In this document: positions 1-6,784 of the stretch, in pieces | How positions within the stretch are numbered: the stretch's first letter is position 1 | Layout of the letters: each line of letters opens with the position of its first letter | DNA from: Phytoactinopolyspora halotolerans | GTDB lineage: Bacteria > Actinomycetota > Actinomycetes > Jiangellales > Jiangellaceae | Direction: 5' to 3' | Assembly: GCF_010550675.1 (NCBI RefSeq) | Contig: NZ_JAAGOA010000024.1 | Location: 1-64,000 of the forward strand | DNA length: 64,000 bases | Position numbers and translations under genes: made by a program | The notes under the pieces: generated by a model | Told to the model about the DNA's origin: nothing | Databases searched by the model: none | The model's input: only the letters and a program-made list of their open reading frames with translations

Positions 1-75
1 CCGACCCACGTGGGATGGCAGCTCCGGCTCGATCAACTCCCACAACTCATCCGAAATCACACCAGTTCTGAGCAC
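1..75 (-). CDS. IS5-family transposase, N-terminal fragment (partial)
   Basis: The minus strand encodes a short open N-terminus whose core reads ISDELWELIEPELP. This matches the start of IS5-family transposases (the DUF4096-type helical N-terminus, usual pattern (L/I)(S/T)D-x-x-W-x-x-(L/I)-x-P-(L/ )LP). The frame is open from an in-frame stop at about 76-78 to the window edge. GTG at 75-73 and GTG at 60-58 are the possible starts; the first gives a spacing more usual for the family. Only about 25 residues are visible, so the catalytic DDE domain is not seen. Function inferred: transposition of the element it lies in. Confidence 0.55.
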   Translation of the reverse strand, partial: MLRTGVISDELWELIEPELPSHVGR

Positions 76-122
76 TCATCCATGATCAACCACACCAAAC
101 GAAAGAATTGGGAGACACGCCC
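1..122 (-). mobile_element. End of an IS5-family insertion sequence (runs off the window)
   Basis: The left edge holds the 5' end of an IS5-like element read on the minus strand. Its outer end appears to be the minus-strand sequence GGGCGTGTCTCC (positions 122 to 111). It abuts a CTAG at 122-125, the kind of TA/CTAG target used by some IS5 subgroups. The transposase start lies inside it at about 75. The terminal-repeat boundary is inferred, because the other end of the element is outside the window. Whether the element is intact cannot be judged. Confidence 0.5.
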
Positions 123-125
123 TAG

Positions 126-472
126 TCAGAGATGCTCAAGGGCGAACGGGCACCCACCACGTCACGCACGAACTGACTCTTCCGACGGACGAGTACTGCG
201 CACGCGGATCTCGCATCCTCCAAGACCGCACCGACTATGGCAAGCAACTATGGGCGCACATACTGAAGGACCAGCTGTGCGTGACCGAGGGCGAGTTCTG
301 GGCATGCGTGAGAGAAGGGACCGCACCGGGTCGAGGTAGCCCAGCGATGACCGACGAGAGCATTCCGGCACAGCTCATACACATACTCCTCGACGACGTC
401 CGCCTACCAGAAGCCGATGTGACGAGTATGTCCAAGCAGGAGGCCATCGACCGGTCAAGACACTCACGGTGA
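126..472 (+). pseudogene. Frameshifted 'cytotoxic translational repressor' toxin-like gene remnant
   Basis: From 281 to 472 the plus strand encodes VTEGEFWACVREG, then a segment ending MSKQEAIDR. I recall this pattern from small actinobacterial proteins annotated as cytotoxic translational repressors of toxin-antitoxin systems. The same frame upstream reads DRTDYGKQLWAHILKDQL. The family motif VLRTRIS(H/R)PP lies in a different frame at about 205-235, and THELTL just before it (168-195) returns to the first frame. Two compensating single-base shifts therefore lie near 195-205 and 230-237. No start codon or N-terminus remains, and the IS end abuts at 122. Family assignment is from memory of similar sequences, so moderate confidence; non-functionality is well supported. 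Confidence 0.5.
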
Positions 473-607
473 TTCGCGCTACCCGTTGACTGCCCGACGC
501 TGTCAGGATCGGCGTGCCCATGCACCCAGGGCGGTGCGTGCGGTCACGCGGCCATTCTCGCCACCATGCTCGTGGCGGCGTCCCAGAACGAACACAAACA
601 GCCTTCT

Positions 608-621
608 GTGATCATGATCAC
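608..621. repeat. 14-bp perfect palindrome at the 3' end of the NAD-kinase-like gene
   Basis: GTGATCATGATCAC is a perfect palindrome. It contains the stop codon of the minus-strand NAD-kinase-like gene (618-620). It shares the GATCAT core with longer inverted repeats at 6504-6555, 15320-15374 and 49284-49350, which also sit at gene ends. It may be a degenerate member of that family or part of a terminator; it lacks a T-run. Confidence 0.5.
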
Positions 622-1520
622 GCGGTGAGGAGGCGAAGCCGACGTTCGGCGACGCGAAGTTCGACGGTCTGACTCCAGCTCAATCTCAGCGCGTCCGATT
701 CGATGCCGTCCCCGAACGCGACCAGCTGGTCTGATTCCGCGGTCATGGTTAGCGGATCGGTCGTCAGATCGCCCTCGTCCAGATCGGTGCCGGTGCCCGG
801 CGACGGCCACGCCTCTCGGACGAACCATGCGAGGCGGTGCTCGACCGGGTGCGGGAGAGCCAGGCCGCTACGCCGTTGCCGCCAGATCGATCGGCACCAC
901 CCTGTCGCGCCGGTGCCGGTCGAGGCGATCAAGCCGGACGACGCCTGTCGCTCCTGCCGGCCATCGGGCACGGCCAGCAGATACCGGGCAGCCTGGTGTG
1001 ACGGGTGGCCGACGTAGATCTCGTTCAAGGCCACGAGCCGTTGCCCGTCATCGGTGACGGCCTCTGCCATCGGTCGCGACTCGACCCGGCCGGACGTGTC
1101 GGCAGCGGCCGCGTCGCGGAGGAGGGAGGCGACGGCGGACGGTCGATGTGGGACGAGCACGCCGGGGTTGCGTTCGGGCTCCGTGTTGACGCCGATCACC
1201 GGCTGGCCGTCGAGGTATTTGGCGACGTTGGCGACGAGGCCGTCCTGGCCGACGACGACCACGATGTCCTCTGGACCGAACAGGAACCGTGGAAGATCGT
1301 CCCGTTCGACCTGCCCCCGGCGCCAGTCGACCGGTACCGCGGCGGCCACGGTGGCGAGCGCCTCCTCGGTCGCCGCGTGCCGTGCCTCGACGTCCTCGAC
1401 CCGCCGTCCCCGGCTGGAGAGGAAGAACGCGGCCTGACCACGGGTGCTGTGGCGGGCGATCAACTCGTCCAGTTCGGTGTGGCGCCGGACGATCACGACA
1501 CGTGGGGGCAGGGCCATCAC
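618..1520 (-). CDS. NAD(+) kinase-like protein (ATP-NAD/diacylglycerol kinase fold)
   Basis: A 300-residue protein with the fold motifs of the ATP-NAD kinase family. The nucleotide loop is G-Q-D-G at residues 91-94 (canonical GGDGT). An Asn-Glu pair lies at 166-167 in ALNEIYVGHP, and a glycine-rich SSGLIASTGTGATGW segment at 194-208 matches the substrate and tetramer region. The catalytic Asp of the first motif is kept, but its second Gly is Gln and the Thr is lost, so activity or substrate may differ from housekeeping NadK. It starts at GTG 1520, overlapping the stop of the SPFH gene (GTGATG), so the two are translationally coupled. Divergent NrtR-type regulation points to NAD(P) or ADP-ribose metabolism; the exact reaction is not certain. 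Confidence 0.75.
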   Translation of the reverse strand: MMALPPRVVIVRRHTELDELIARHSTRGQAAFFLSSRGRRVEDVEARHAATEEALATVAAAVPVDWRRGQVERDDLPRFLFGPEDIVVVVGQDGLVANVAKYLDGQPVIGVNTEPERNPGVLVPHRPSAVASLLRDAAAADTSGRVESRPMAEAVTDDGQRLVALNEIYVGHPSHQAARYLLAVPDGRQERQASSGLIASTGTGATGWCRSIWRQRRSGLALPHPVEHRLAWFVREAWPSPGTGTDLDEGDLTTDPLTMTAESDQLVAFGDGIESDALRLSWSQTVELRVAERRLRLLTA

Positions 1521-2515
1521 CGCTCACCAGCCAGCCGGGCCAGTGCGGGAGCCAGCATGTCGGGCGTGAGGATGACCGTACCGATGTCCGGTAGGTGGCC
1601 GGCGAGATCCTTGACGGCCAGGCCGAGCAACGTGGTGCCGTTGAGGTCTCGGTACGCTGCCACTCGCGCCGACTCCACCGCGGCCTCCGCCTCCCCGATG
1701 ATTCGGGTCGCATCGGCGCGCACGTCGGCGAGTTGCCGTTCTCGGCTTGCCTGAGCCTCGACCTCGATGCGGTCGGCTGCGGCCGTCTCCTCAGCCTCCC
1801 GGCGCGCGTTGGCGCCACGCTGGGCCACGAGATCCTGCTCGCGGCGCGCCAGCTCGATCTTGCTCTGCAACTCGTTCTCGCTGATCGTTCGTTCACGCTC
1901 GACGGCGAGGGCGCGGCGCTCGTAGGTCGCCCGATCGGCGTCCTGCTGCATCTGCTCGCGCGCCGGTGTCTGCAGCGCCTTCTCCACGTCGGGTTCCGGC
2001 CGCACGGCGACCACGCGGACGTCCAGGACGGCGAGGCCGGTCTCGGTCAGCCGGTGATCGGCTCGCAGCCCTTCGGCGAGCCGGTTCCGGACCGCTTCCA
2101 CACCCTCGGTCAGCGCGGTCCGCAGCGGCATCCGGGCAAGCAGGTCCAAGGCATGCTGCTGGGACGACTCGGTGAGCAAGCCGGCGACCTGCTCGAGCGG
2201 GGTGCCCGTCCACAGTCCGCTCTCCGTGTCGATGGAGAAGTCGATACGGCTGGCGGCCAGCCCTGGATCGGTGACCCGGTAGGTCACGGTCGCCTGGACG
2301 GTCACATCCTGGAAATCGGCCGACCGAGCGTGGAACAGCAGCGGTACTTCGCGGTCATCGATCGGCACCTCACTGAGCGCCGCGGCAAGTGGACGGAACC
2401 AGAATGCCTGTCCAGCACCTTCACGGATCAGTTTGCCCTTGCGGTGCAGCCGGACGTGCGAGGTGGCCGTGCTGCGCAGGTGGCGGAGGCTCGGGTAGCG
2501 GGTGATGTGGGCCAT
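1517..2515 (-). CDS. SPFH/band-7 domain protein
   Basis: A 332-residue protein with an N-terminal beta-rich SPFH (stomatin/prohibitin/flotillin/HflK) domain at about residues 20-190. A long charged helical region rich in R, E and A follows at about 190-275, typical of the coiled coil in flotillin/slipin proteins. The C-terminal tail ends in PDMLAPALARLAGER. No transmembrane segment or signal peptide is evident, so membrane contact may be through the SPFH face. ATG 2515 is chosen because AAGGAG lies just upstream; the frame continues far upstream but without family similarity. It is the first gene of a two-gene operon with the NAD-kinase-like gene, and its ribosome-binding site touches one of the operator palindromes. 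Confidence 0.85.
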   Translation of the reverse strand: MAHITRYPSLRHLRSTATSHVRLHRKGKLIREGAGQAFWFRPLAAALSEVPIDDREVPLLFHARSADFQDVTVQATVTYRVTDPGLAASRIDFSIDTESGLWTGTPLEQVAGLLTESSQQHALDLLARMPLRTALTEGVEAVRNRLAEGLRADHRLTETGLAVLDVRVVAVRPEPDVEKALQTPAREQMQQDADRATYERRALAVERERTISENELQSKIELARREQDLVAQRGANARREAEETAAADRIEVEAQASRERQLADVRADATRIIGEAEAAVESARVAAYRDLNGTTLLGLAVKDLAGHLPDIGTVILTPDMLAPALARLAGER

Positions 2516-2526
2516 GGGGCAACTCC

Positions 2527-2580
2527 TTATCGTCATTCCGACGATAAAGGCTGTTTGAGTTATCGTCAAGTAGACGATAA
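2527..2580. promoter_or_regulatory. Twin 21-bp palindromic operators between SPFH and nrtR-like genes
   Basis: Two near-identical palindromes, each TTATCGTC-N5-GACGATAA, lie at 2527-2547 (spacer ATTCC) and 2560-2580 (spacer AAGTA). Their centres are 33 bp apart, about three helical turns, placing both on one face of the DNA. They fill the 82-bp gap between divergent genes, and the first overlaps the ribosome-binding site of the SPFH gene. Known NrtR sites are also about 21-bp palindromes near NAD genes, though with a different sequence. The likely binder is the adjacent Nudix regulator (inference). Confidence 0.85.
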
Positions 2581-2597
2581 CCGGAGGTGCGGCACTC

Positions 2598-3299
2598 ATG
2601 GATCGATACCGGCCGGCGGAGTACCCGCCGTTCGCCGTCACCGTCGACTTGGTGATCCTGACTGTGCGCGACGACACCATGCGCGTGCTGGTGATCGAGC
2701 GCGCCGGGCCGCCCTTCCAAGGACGGTGGGCGCTGCCGGGAGGATTCGTCCGTCCCGACGAAGACCTGCGCCAGGCCGCCACCCGCGAACTGGTCGAGGA
2801 GACCGGGTTGACCACCGACATCCATCTCGAGCAACTCGGCAGCTATGGTGCTCCCGATCGCGACCCACGGATGCGCGTGGTCACGGTGGCGTACCTCGCC
2901 CTCGCCGCGGATTTACCGTCCCCCGTCGCGGGCACCGATGCGAGCGCGGCTCGCTGGGCGCCGACCGCGGACCTGGTCGCGGAGCCGGACGCGCTGGCGT
3001 TCGATCACCGGGAGATTCTGAACGATGGCATCGAGCGGGCGCGCGCCAAGCTCGAATACACGCCGCTCGCCACCGCCTTCTGCGGCCCCGAGTTCACCGT
3101 TGCCGAACTGCGGCGGATCTATGAGATCGTCTGGGACGTGCGCCTGGATCCGCGCAACTTCCATCGCAAGGTCACGGGCGCTCCGGGCTTCGTGGAGCCG
3201 ACCGGCCGGACCAGCACGCGCGACGGCGGGCGGCCGGCGCAACTGTACCGGCGCGGCCCAGCGTCGCTGCTGCATCCGCCGATGTTGCGGATGCCATGA
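2598..3299 (+). CDS. NrtR-type Nudix transcriptional regulator
   Basis: A 233-residue protein. Residues 1-150 form a Nudix domain with a complete Nudix box at 49-71 (G-x5-E-x7-REL-x-EE-x-GL). Residues about 155-230 match the winged-helix tail of NrtR proteins, including GPEFTVAELRRIYEIVW and a DPRNFHRKV motif. NrtR family members sense ADP-ribose or related NAD metabolites and repress NAD-related operons. Many are said to be catalytically dead, whereas here the consensus residues are all present, so hydrolysis is possible. GGAGG at 2583-2587 supports ATG 2598. It is divergent from the SPFH/NAD-kinase-like operon across the twin palindromes, and probably controls that operon and itself. Confidence 0.85.
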   Translation: MDRYRPAEYPPFAVTVDLVILTVRDDTMRVLVIERAGPPFQGRWALPGGFVRPDEDLRQAATRELVEETGLTTDIHLEQLGSYGAPDRDPRMRVVTVAYLALAADLPSPVAGTDASAARWAPTADLVAEPDALAFDHREILNDGIERARAKLEYTPLATAFCGPEFTVAELRRIYEIVWDVRLDPRNFHRKVTGAPGFVEPTGRTSTRDGGRPAQLYRRGPASLLHPPMLRMP

Positions 3300-3325
3300 C
3301 GCGACCTGGCCAACGCACGACCTGG

Positions 3326-5368
3326 TCAACGCAAGGCTGCCGGGACGGTGTCCTCGGCGCCGTCCGGCCAGCGGACCAGGATGCACCCGCTTCCGTCTGG
3401 GTTCACCACTACCTCCGGCGTCTCCGGAAGGAGCGGAGCCGACGACCGGCGGAGCACGACGGCGGCGGCCTGGACGTCACCGGGAGCGACCGGCTCTGCG
3501 GAGCGGACCCACGGGACGATCGACGACGGGCCGAGCGGATCCGCTCCCTCCAGCTGGACGGAGCCGGCAACGTTCAGACCGCGCACGCCCTGAACGACCG
3601 AGATCATTCCATCAGAGAGTCGCCGGGCCTGGATTCGCGCTGGTTCTCCGGCCTGCGGATCTGCGCCGGGCCGGCGTGTCTCGATAACGACGTCGCCGGG
3701 TTCGCCGGCCAGCGCCCAGCCGCCGATGCGCAGGCGCCACGGCCCGGGATCGGCGGGCCACGGACTCTCCTCGCTCGCCGGTAGTGCAACAGCCGGGCCG
3801 GCCACGGTCGCATCCGTGGTCGCATCCGTGGCGGCATCCGTGGTGATCCAGGCGAGCCGCAGTTCTACCGCGCCGTGCACGACGGAGGCGACGGTCAGCT
3901 CGGGGCCGTGCCGGAGTCCGGCCCACGACGCGCTGTCGCCTTCCGTACCGACGTGGCCATGGCTCAGCCAGTACGGGCGGCAGCGGGAGACGGCGACCGT
4001 CTGGCCTAGGTGGATCCGTTGCACCCCGCCGCGGTGCGAGGGCAGGCCGGTCGCATCGAGCAGCGCCGTGTGCGACTCCACCGGTGCGGCGATGCTCGCC
4101 GGGAGCAGCTGCGGCGCGCTGTGTGACGAGTAGGCCTGCCGCCGGTAGAACGGATCGTCGGGTTCGGGCACCGCGGCCGGCTGCTGGAGCCGGTCGGTAC
4201 CGTGGTTGATCAGCCGCACCACGCCGTCGTCGCTGGTTGACTGCACGAGCCAGCCCGGTACCCGGAGCAGCGTGACCGAGTCGCGCTGCCAGTGCGGCAG
4301 CGGCTCCGGTGTCGCGGTCCACACCGGATGGCCGGGCGGCAGCAACAGGCCGAGGAACGCCTTGCTGGCCCAGTACGGTGAACCCGCCCCGGTGTAGAGC
4401 TGCCGGATCCGCGGGAACTCCCGGTGCCAGCCGATCGGGAGCAGCCCATCGTCGGTGATCGCGCCGTGGTCGATGAAGTGTTGCATGACCGCGGCGGTCA
4501 GCGCGCTGGTCTGCCCGGGCGAGAGCGGCGTCGCGTCGGCGAGCGCGCCCGCCCAGAACGGCGCCAGCATGGCGAACCGGTAGGTCAGCGACCGGCCCTG
4601 CAACACGGGAGCCCCGCCGGACCCGACCAGCAGCGACGCTTGGTCGAGGAAGGCACGCATCCGGTCCCGGCGCGCGTCGCTCAGCTCCGTGCCACGGATC
4701 CGGGCGTCGAGCAGCGGGTACAGATGCCACGCCCAGCCCGCGTAGTAGTCGAAGCTCTGCAGCCGCCCGTCCCGTCCGGCACCGTCCGAGTACCAGCCGT
4801 CGCCGACGTACAGTCGCTCTTCCAGCTCGGCGTTGCGGTCGAGATCGTCCTGGCTCCACGGCCCGCCGACGGAGGCGAGGAACGACTCGACCACGTTCTG
4901 GAACCACAACCAGTTGTTCCCGTAGTCGGTCGTGCCGACGATGTCGGCGAACCAGTCGACCACGCGGGAGCGGGTGCCGTCGTCGAGCCGGTCCCAGAGC
5001 CATGGCCGGGTCTCCGACAGGCCGATCGCGATCGACGCGGCCTCGACCCTGGCCTGCCTGCGTTCGCTCATCCGTGGCCACCGCGCGGGGCTGTCCGGAT
5101 CGGTGCCGTGCCGCAGCCCGTGCGCGTATTGGTCCAGCAGGCCATGCGGGTCGTGGCCGTCCGCTCCGGCCACCCGGAACGCCGCCATGATGAAGGTGCG
5201 GGCGTATCCCTCCAGGCCGTCGGACCAGCGTCCGGAGGCGCTGGCCGGACCCGGAATGCGGATCAGCGCGCGGTCGTCGCCGGCGTACGGTCGCACGGCG
5301 AGCAGCAGTCGGTCGGCCAGCTCTTCCCAGCGGCGGCGGGGCCATGGCCGGATGGCATGGTCGGTCAC
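3326..5368 (-). CDS. DUF2264 domain-containing protein
   Basis: A cytoplasmic protein of about 680 residues matching DUF2264. The N-terminal half has the family pattern SGRWSDGLEGYARTF, then W-rich helices (GNNWLWFQNVVESFL, LQSFDYYAGWAWHLYPLL) resembling an alpha/alpha toroid seen in glycan-active enzymes. The C-terminal half is beta-rich. Its biochemical role is not established. Linkage to a sugar-type regulator and a rhamnogalacturonan-lyase-like gene suggests pectin oligosaccharide breakdown. GTG 5368 is chosen because family members begin close to this WxRRRWEELADRLL region; ATG 5428 in the same frame is an alternative but leaves only 17 bp before the divergent regulator. Neither start has a strong ribosome-binding site. 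Confidence 0.8.
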   Translation of the reverse strand: MTDHAIRPWPRRRWEELADRLLLAVRPYAGDDRALIRIPGPASASGRWSDGLEGYARTFIMAAFRVAGADGHDPHGLLDQYAHGLRHGTDPDSPARWPRMSERRQARVEAASIAIGLSETRPWLWDRLDDGTRSRVVDWFADIVGTTDYGNNWLWFQNVVESFLASVGGPWSQDDLDRNAELEERLYVGDGWYSDGAGRDGRLQSFDYYAGWAWHLYPLLDARIRGTELSDARRDRMRAFLDQASLLVGSGGAPVLQGRSLTYRFAMLAPFWAGALADATPLSPGQTSALTAAVMQHFIDHGAITDDGLLPIGWHREFPRIRQLYTGAGSPYWASKAFLGLLLPPGHPVWTATPEPLPHWQRDSVTLLRVPGWLVQSTSDDGVVRLINHGTDRLQQPAAVPEPDDPFYRRQAYSSHSAPQLLPASIAAPVESHTALLDATGLPSHRGGVQRIHLGQTVAVSRCRPYWLSHGHVGTEGDSASWAGLRHGPELTVASVVHGAVELRLAWITTDAATDATTDATVAGPAVALPASEESPWPADPGPWRLRIGGWALAGEPGDVVIETRRPGADPQAGEPARIQARRLSDGMISVVQGVRGLNVAGSVQLEGADPLGPSSIVPWVRSAEPVAPGDVQAAAVVLRRSSAPLLPETPEVVVNPDGSGCILVRWPDGAEDTVPAALR

Positions 5369-5445
5369 CGCCGCATTGTCGGCACGGTGATCACGGCTGT
5401 CGGCCGATATGGACAAAAGACGACTCATTCGATCACCATCGCCTC

Positions 5446-6507
5446 ATGCTGCCACGCGCGCGCCACGAATACCTGCTCCGCTGGCTCGAACTGCACGAGA
5501 GCATCCGGGCCAGCGACGTCGCCGAGGAGCTCGGTGTGTCACAGGTGACCATCCGGCGCGATATCGCCAAGCTGGACGCCGACGGTCTCCTCGCCCAGGT
5601 CCATGGCGGAGCGTTGGCGGTGCGCAGCGCCGCACGCAAGCCTGCTGCCGCCCGGACGCTGGTGGGCGTCGTCGTGCCGTCGGCCACCGTTTACTATCCG
5701 GAGATCGTGCGCGGCATGGAGACGGTCGCTGCCGCCCTGCGTACGCGGCTTGCCCTGGGCATCTCGAACTACCGGCCCGAGCTGGAACGAACGCGCGTGG
5801 AGCGGCTGCTGACGCTCGGCGTCAAGGGTTTGGTGCTGACTCCGACGACGAACCGGGGGCAACCGGACGACGTCGCGGCCTGGTTGGAGTCCATCCCCGT
5901 GCCGGTGGTGGTGATGGAGCGGCACGTCGACGAGACACCGCTGGTGCGCGAGCTGGACAGCGCGCGCACCGACCACGTGCACGGTGCGCTGCTCGCCGTC
6001 GACCACCTGCGCCGGCTCGGGCATGCGCGCGTCGCGCTGGGCATCTTCGATCGCACGCCCACGTCCCGCTGGATCCGTGCGGGCTATACCGACGCCGTCG
6101 ACCGGCTGGGGCTGGATCTTGCCCCGGTGCGTACTCTTCCCAAGGGTGAGGATGATCCGTCGGCGCTCGCGCGGGCGCTGGGTGATCTGCTCGACGAGTG
6201 CCGTGCGTCGGACACCCGGGCCGTCGTCGCCCATACCGATTACCATGCCGCGCGCCTGGTGGAACTGGCGCATGTGCGCGGTTTGCGGGTGCCGGAGGAC
6301 CTGGCCATCGTTGCCTACGACGACGAACTCGCCGAACTCGCCGACGTGCCGCTCACCGCAGTGACGCCACCGCGCCGTGAGTTGGGGCGCGAGGCGCTGC
6401 GGTTGCTGGTCAGCCGGACCGGCGGGACGGACGAGGAACCCGGACCGCCGCGGCATGTTCAGCTCTTGCCGCGCCTCACCGTGCGCGAGTCCTGCGGTCA
6501 CCCGTGA
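5446..6507 (+). CDS. DeoR-HTH / LacI-type sensor transcriptional regulator
   Basis: A 353-residue hybrid regulator. Residues 1-60 form a DeoR-type winged helix (RHEYLLRWLELHESIRASDVAEELGVS then QVTIRRDIAKLDADGL). From about residue 70 a LacI/periplasmic-binding-like sensor domain follows (VGVVVPSATVYYPEIVRGME, IPVPVVVMERHVD, LAIVAYDDELAELADVPLTAVTPPRRELGREAL). Such proteins bind a sugar or sugar acid and control nearby catabolic genes. ATG 5446 is used because it places the HTH at the N-terminus; the frame is open further upstream without similarity. It is divergent from the DUF2264 gene and lies just upstream of the lyase gene, so it is the likely regulator of both. A strong inverted repeat overlaps its stop codon. 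Confidence 0.88.
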   Translation: MLPRARHEYLLRWLELHESIRASDVAEELGVSQVTIRRDIAKLDADGLLAQVHGGALAVRSAARKPAAARTLVGVVVPSATVYYPEIVRGMETVAAALRTRLALGISNYRPELERTRVERLLTLGVKGLVLTPTTNRGQPDDVAAWLESIPVPVVVMERHVDETPLVRELDSARTDHVHGALLAVDHLRRLGHARVALGIFDRTPTSRWIRAGYTDAVDRLGLDLAPVRTLPKGEDDPSALARALGDLLDECRASDTRAVVAHTDYHAARLVELAHVRGLRVPEDLAIVAYDDELAELADVPLTAVTPPRRELGREALRLLVSRTGGTDEEPGPPRHVQLLPRLTVRESCGHP

Positions 6508-6555
6508 TCATCAACCGTTGGACCGGTGACCATGTGTCCAACGGTTGATGATCAC
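6504..6555. terminator. 20-bp perfect inverted repeat at the end of the regulator gene
   Basis: Arm GTGATCATCAACCGTTGGAC (6504-6523) is exactly complementary to 6536-6555, with a 12-nt loop. The stop TGA of the regulator (6505-6507) lies inside the first arm. There is no T-run, but a stem this long would be a strong transcription-ending hairpin. A divergent copy of the same sequence follows ddl at 49284-49350, so this may be a dispersed repeat used as a terminator. Confidence 0.7.
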
Positions 6556-6784
6556 AGGAACGAGTGCGCGCACGAATGTGAACGTTTTTGTCTGATTGCG
6601 CTGCGGCGGGCGACGGGGCTGCCACGATGGCCGCGTTTACATCTGAGAGGAGACGAGGGCACGGGGGAACGGCGGCCGTGCGTGTGCCCGATGGCGCCTC
6701 GGCGGTCCGTCTACCGTGACGCCATGTGCGCAGTCGGCATCACGATGTTGCGTCGCAGAGCAGCGATCCAAGGAGTGAGGTCAG

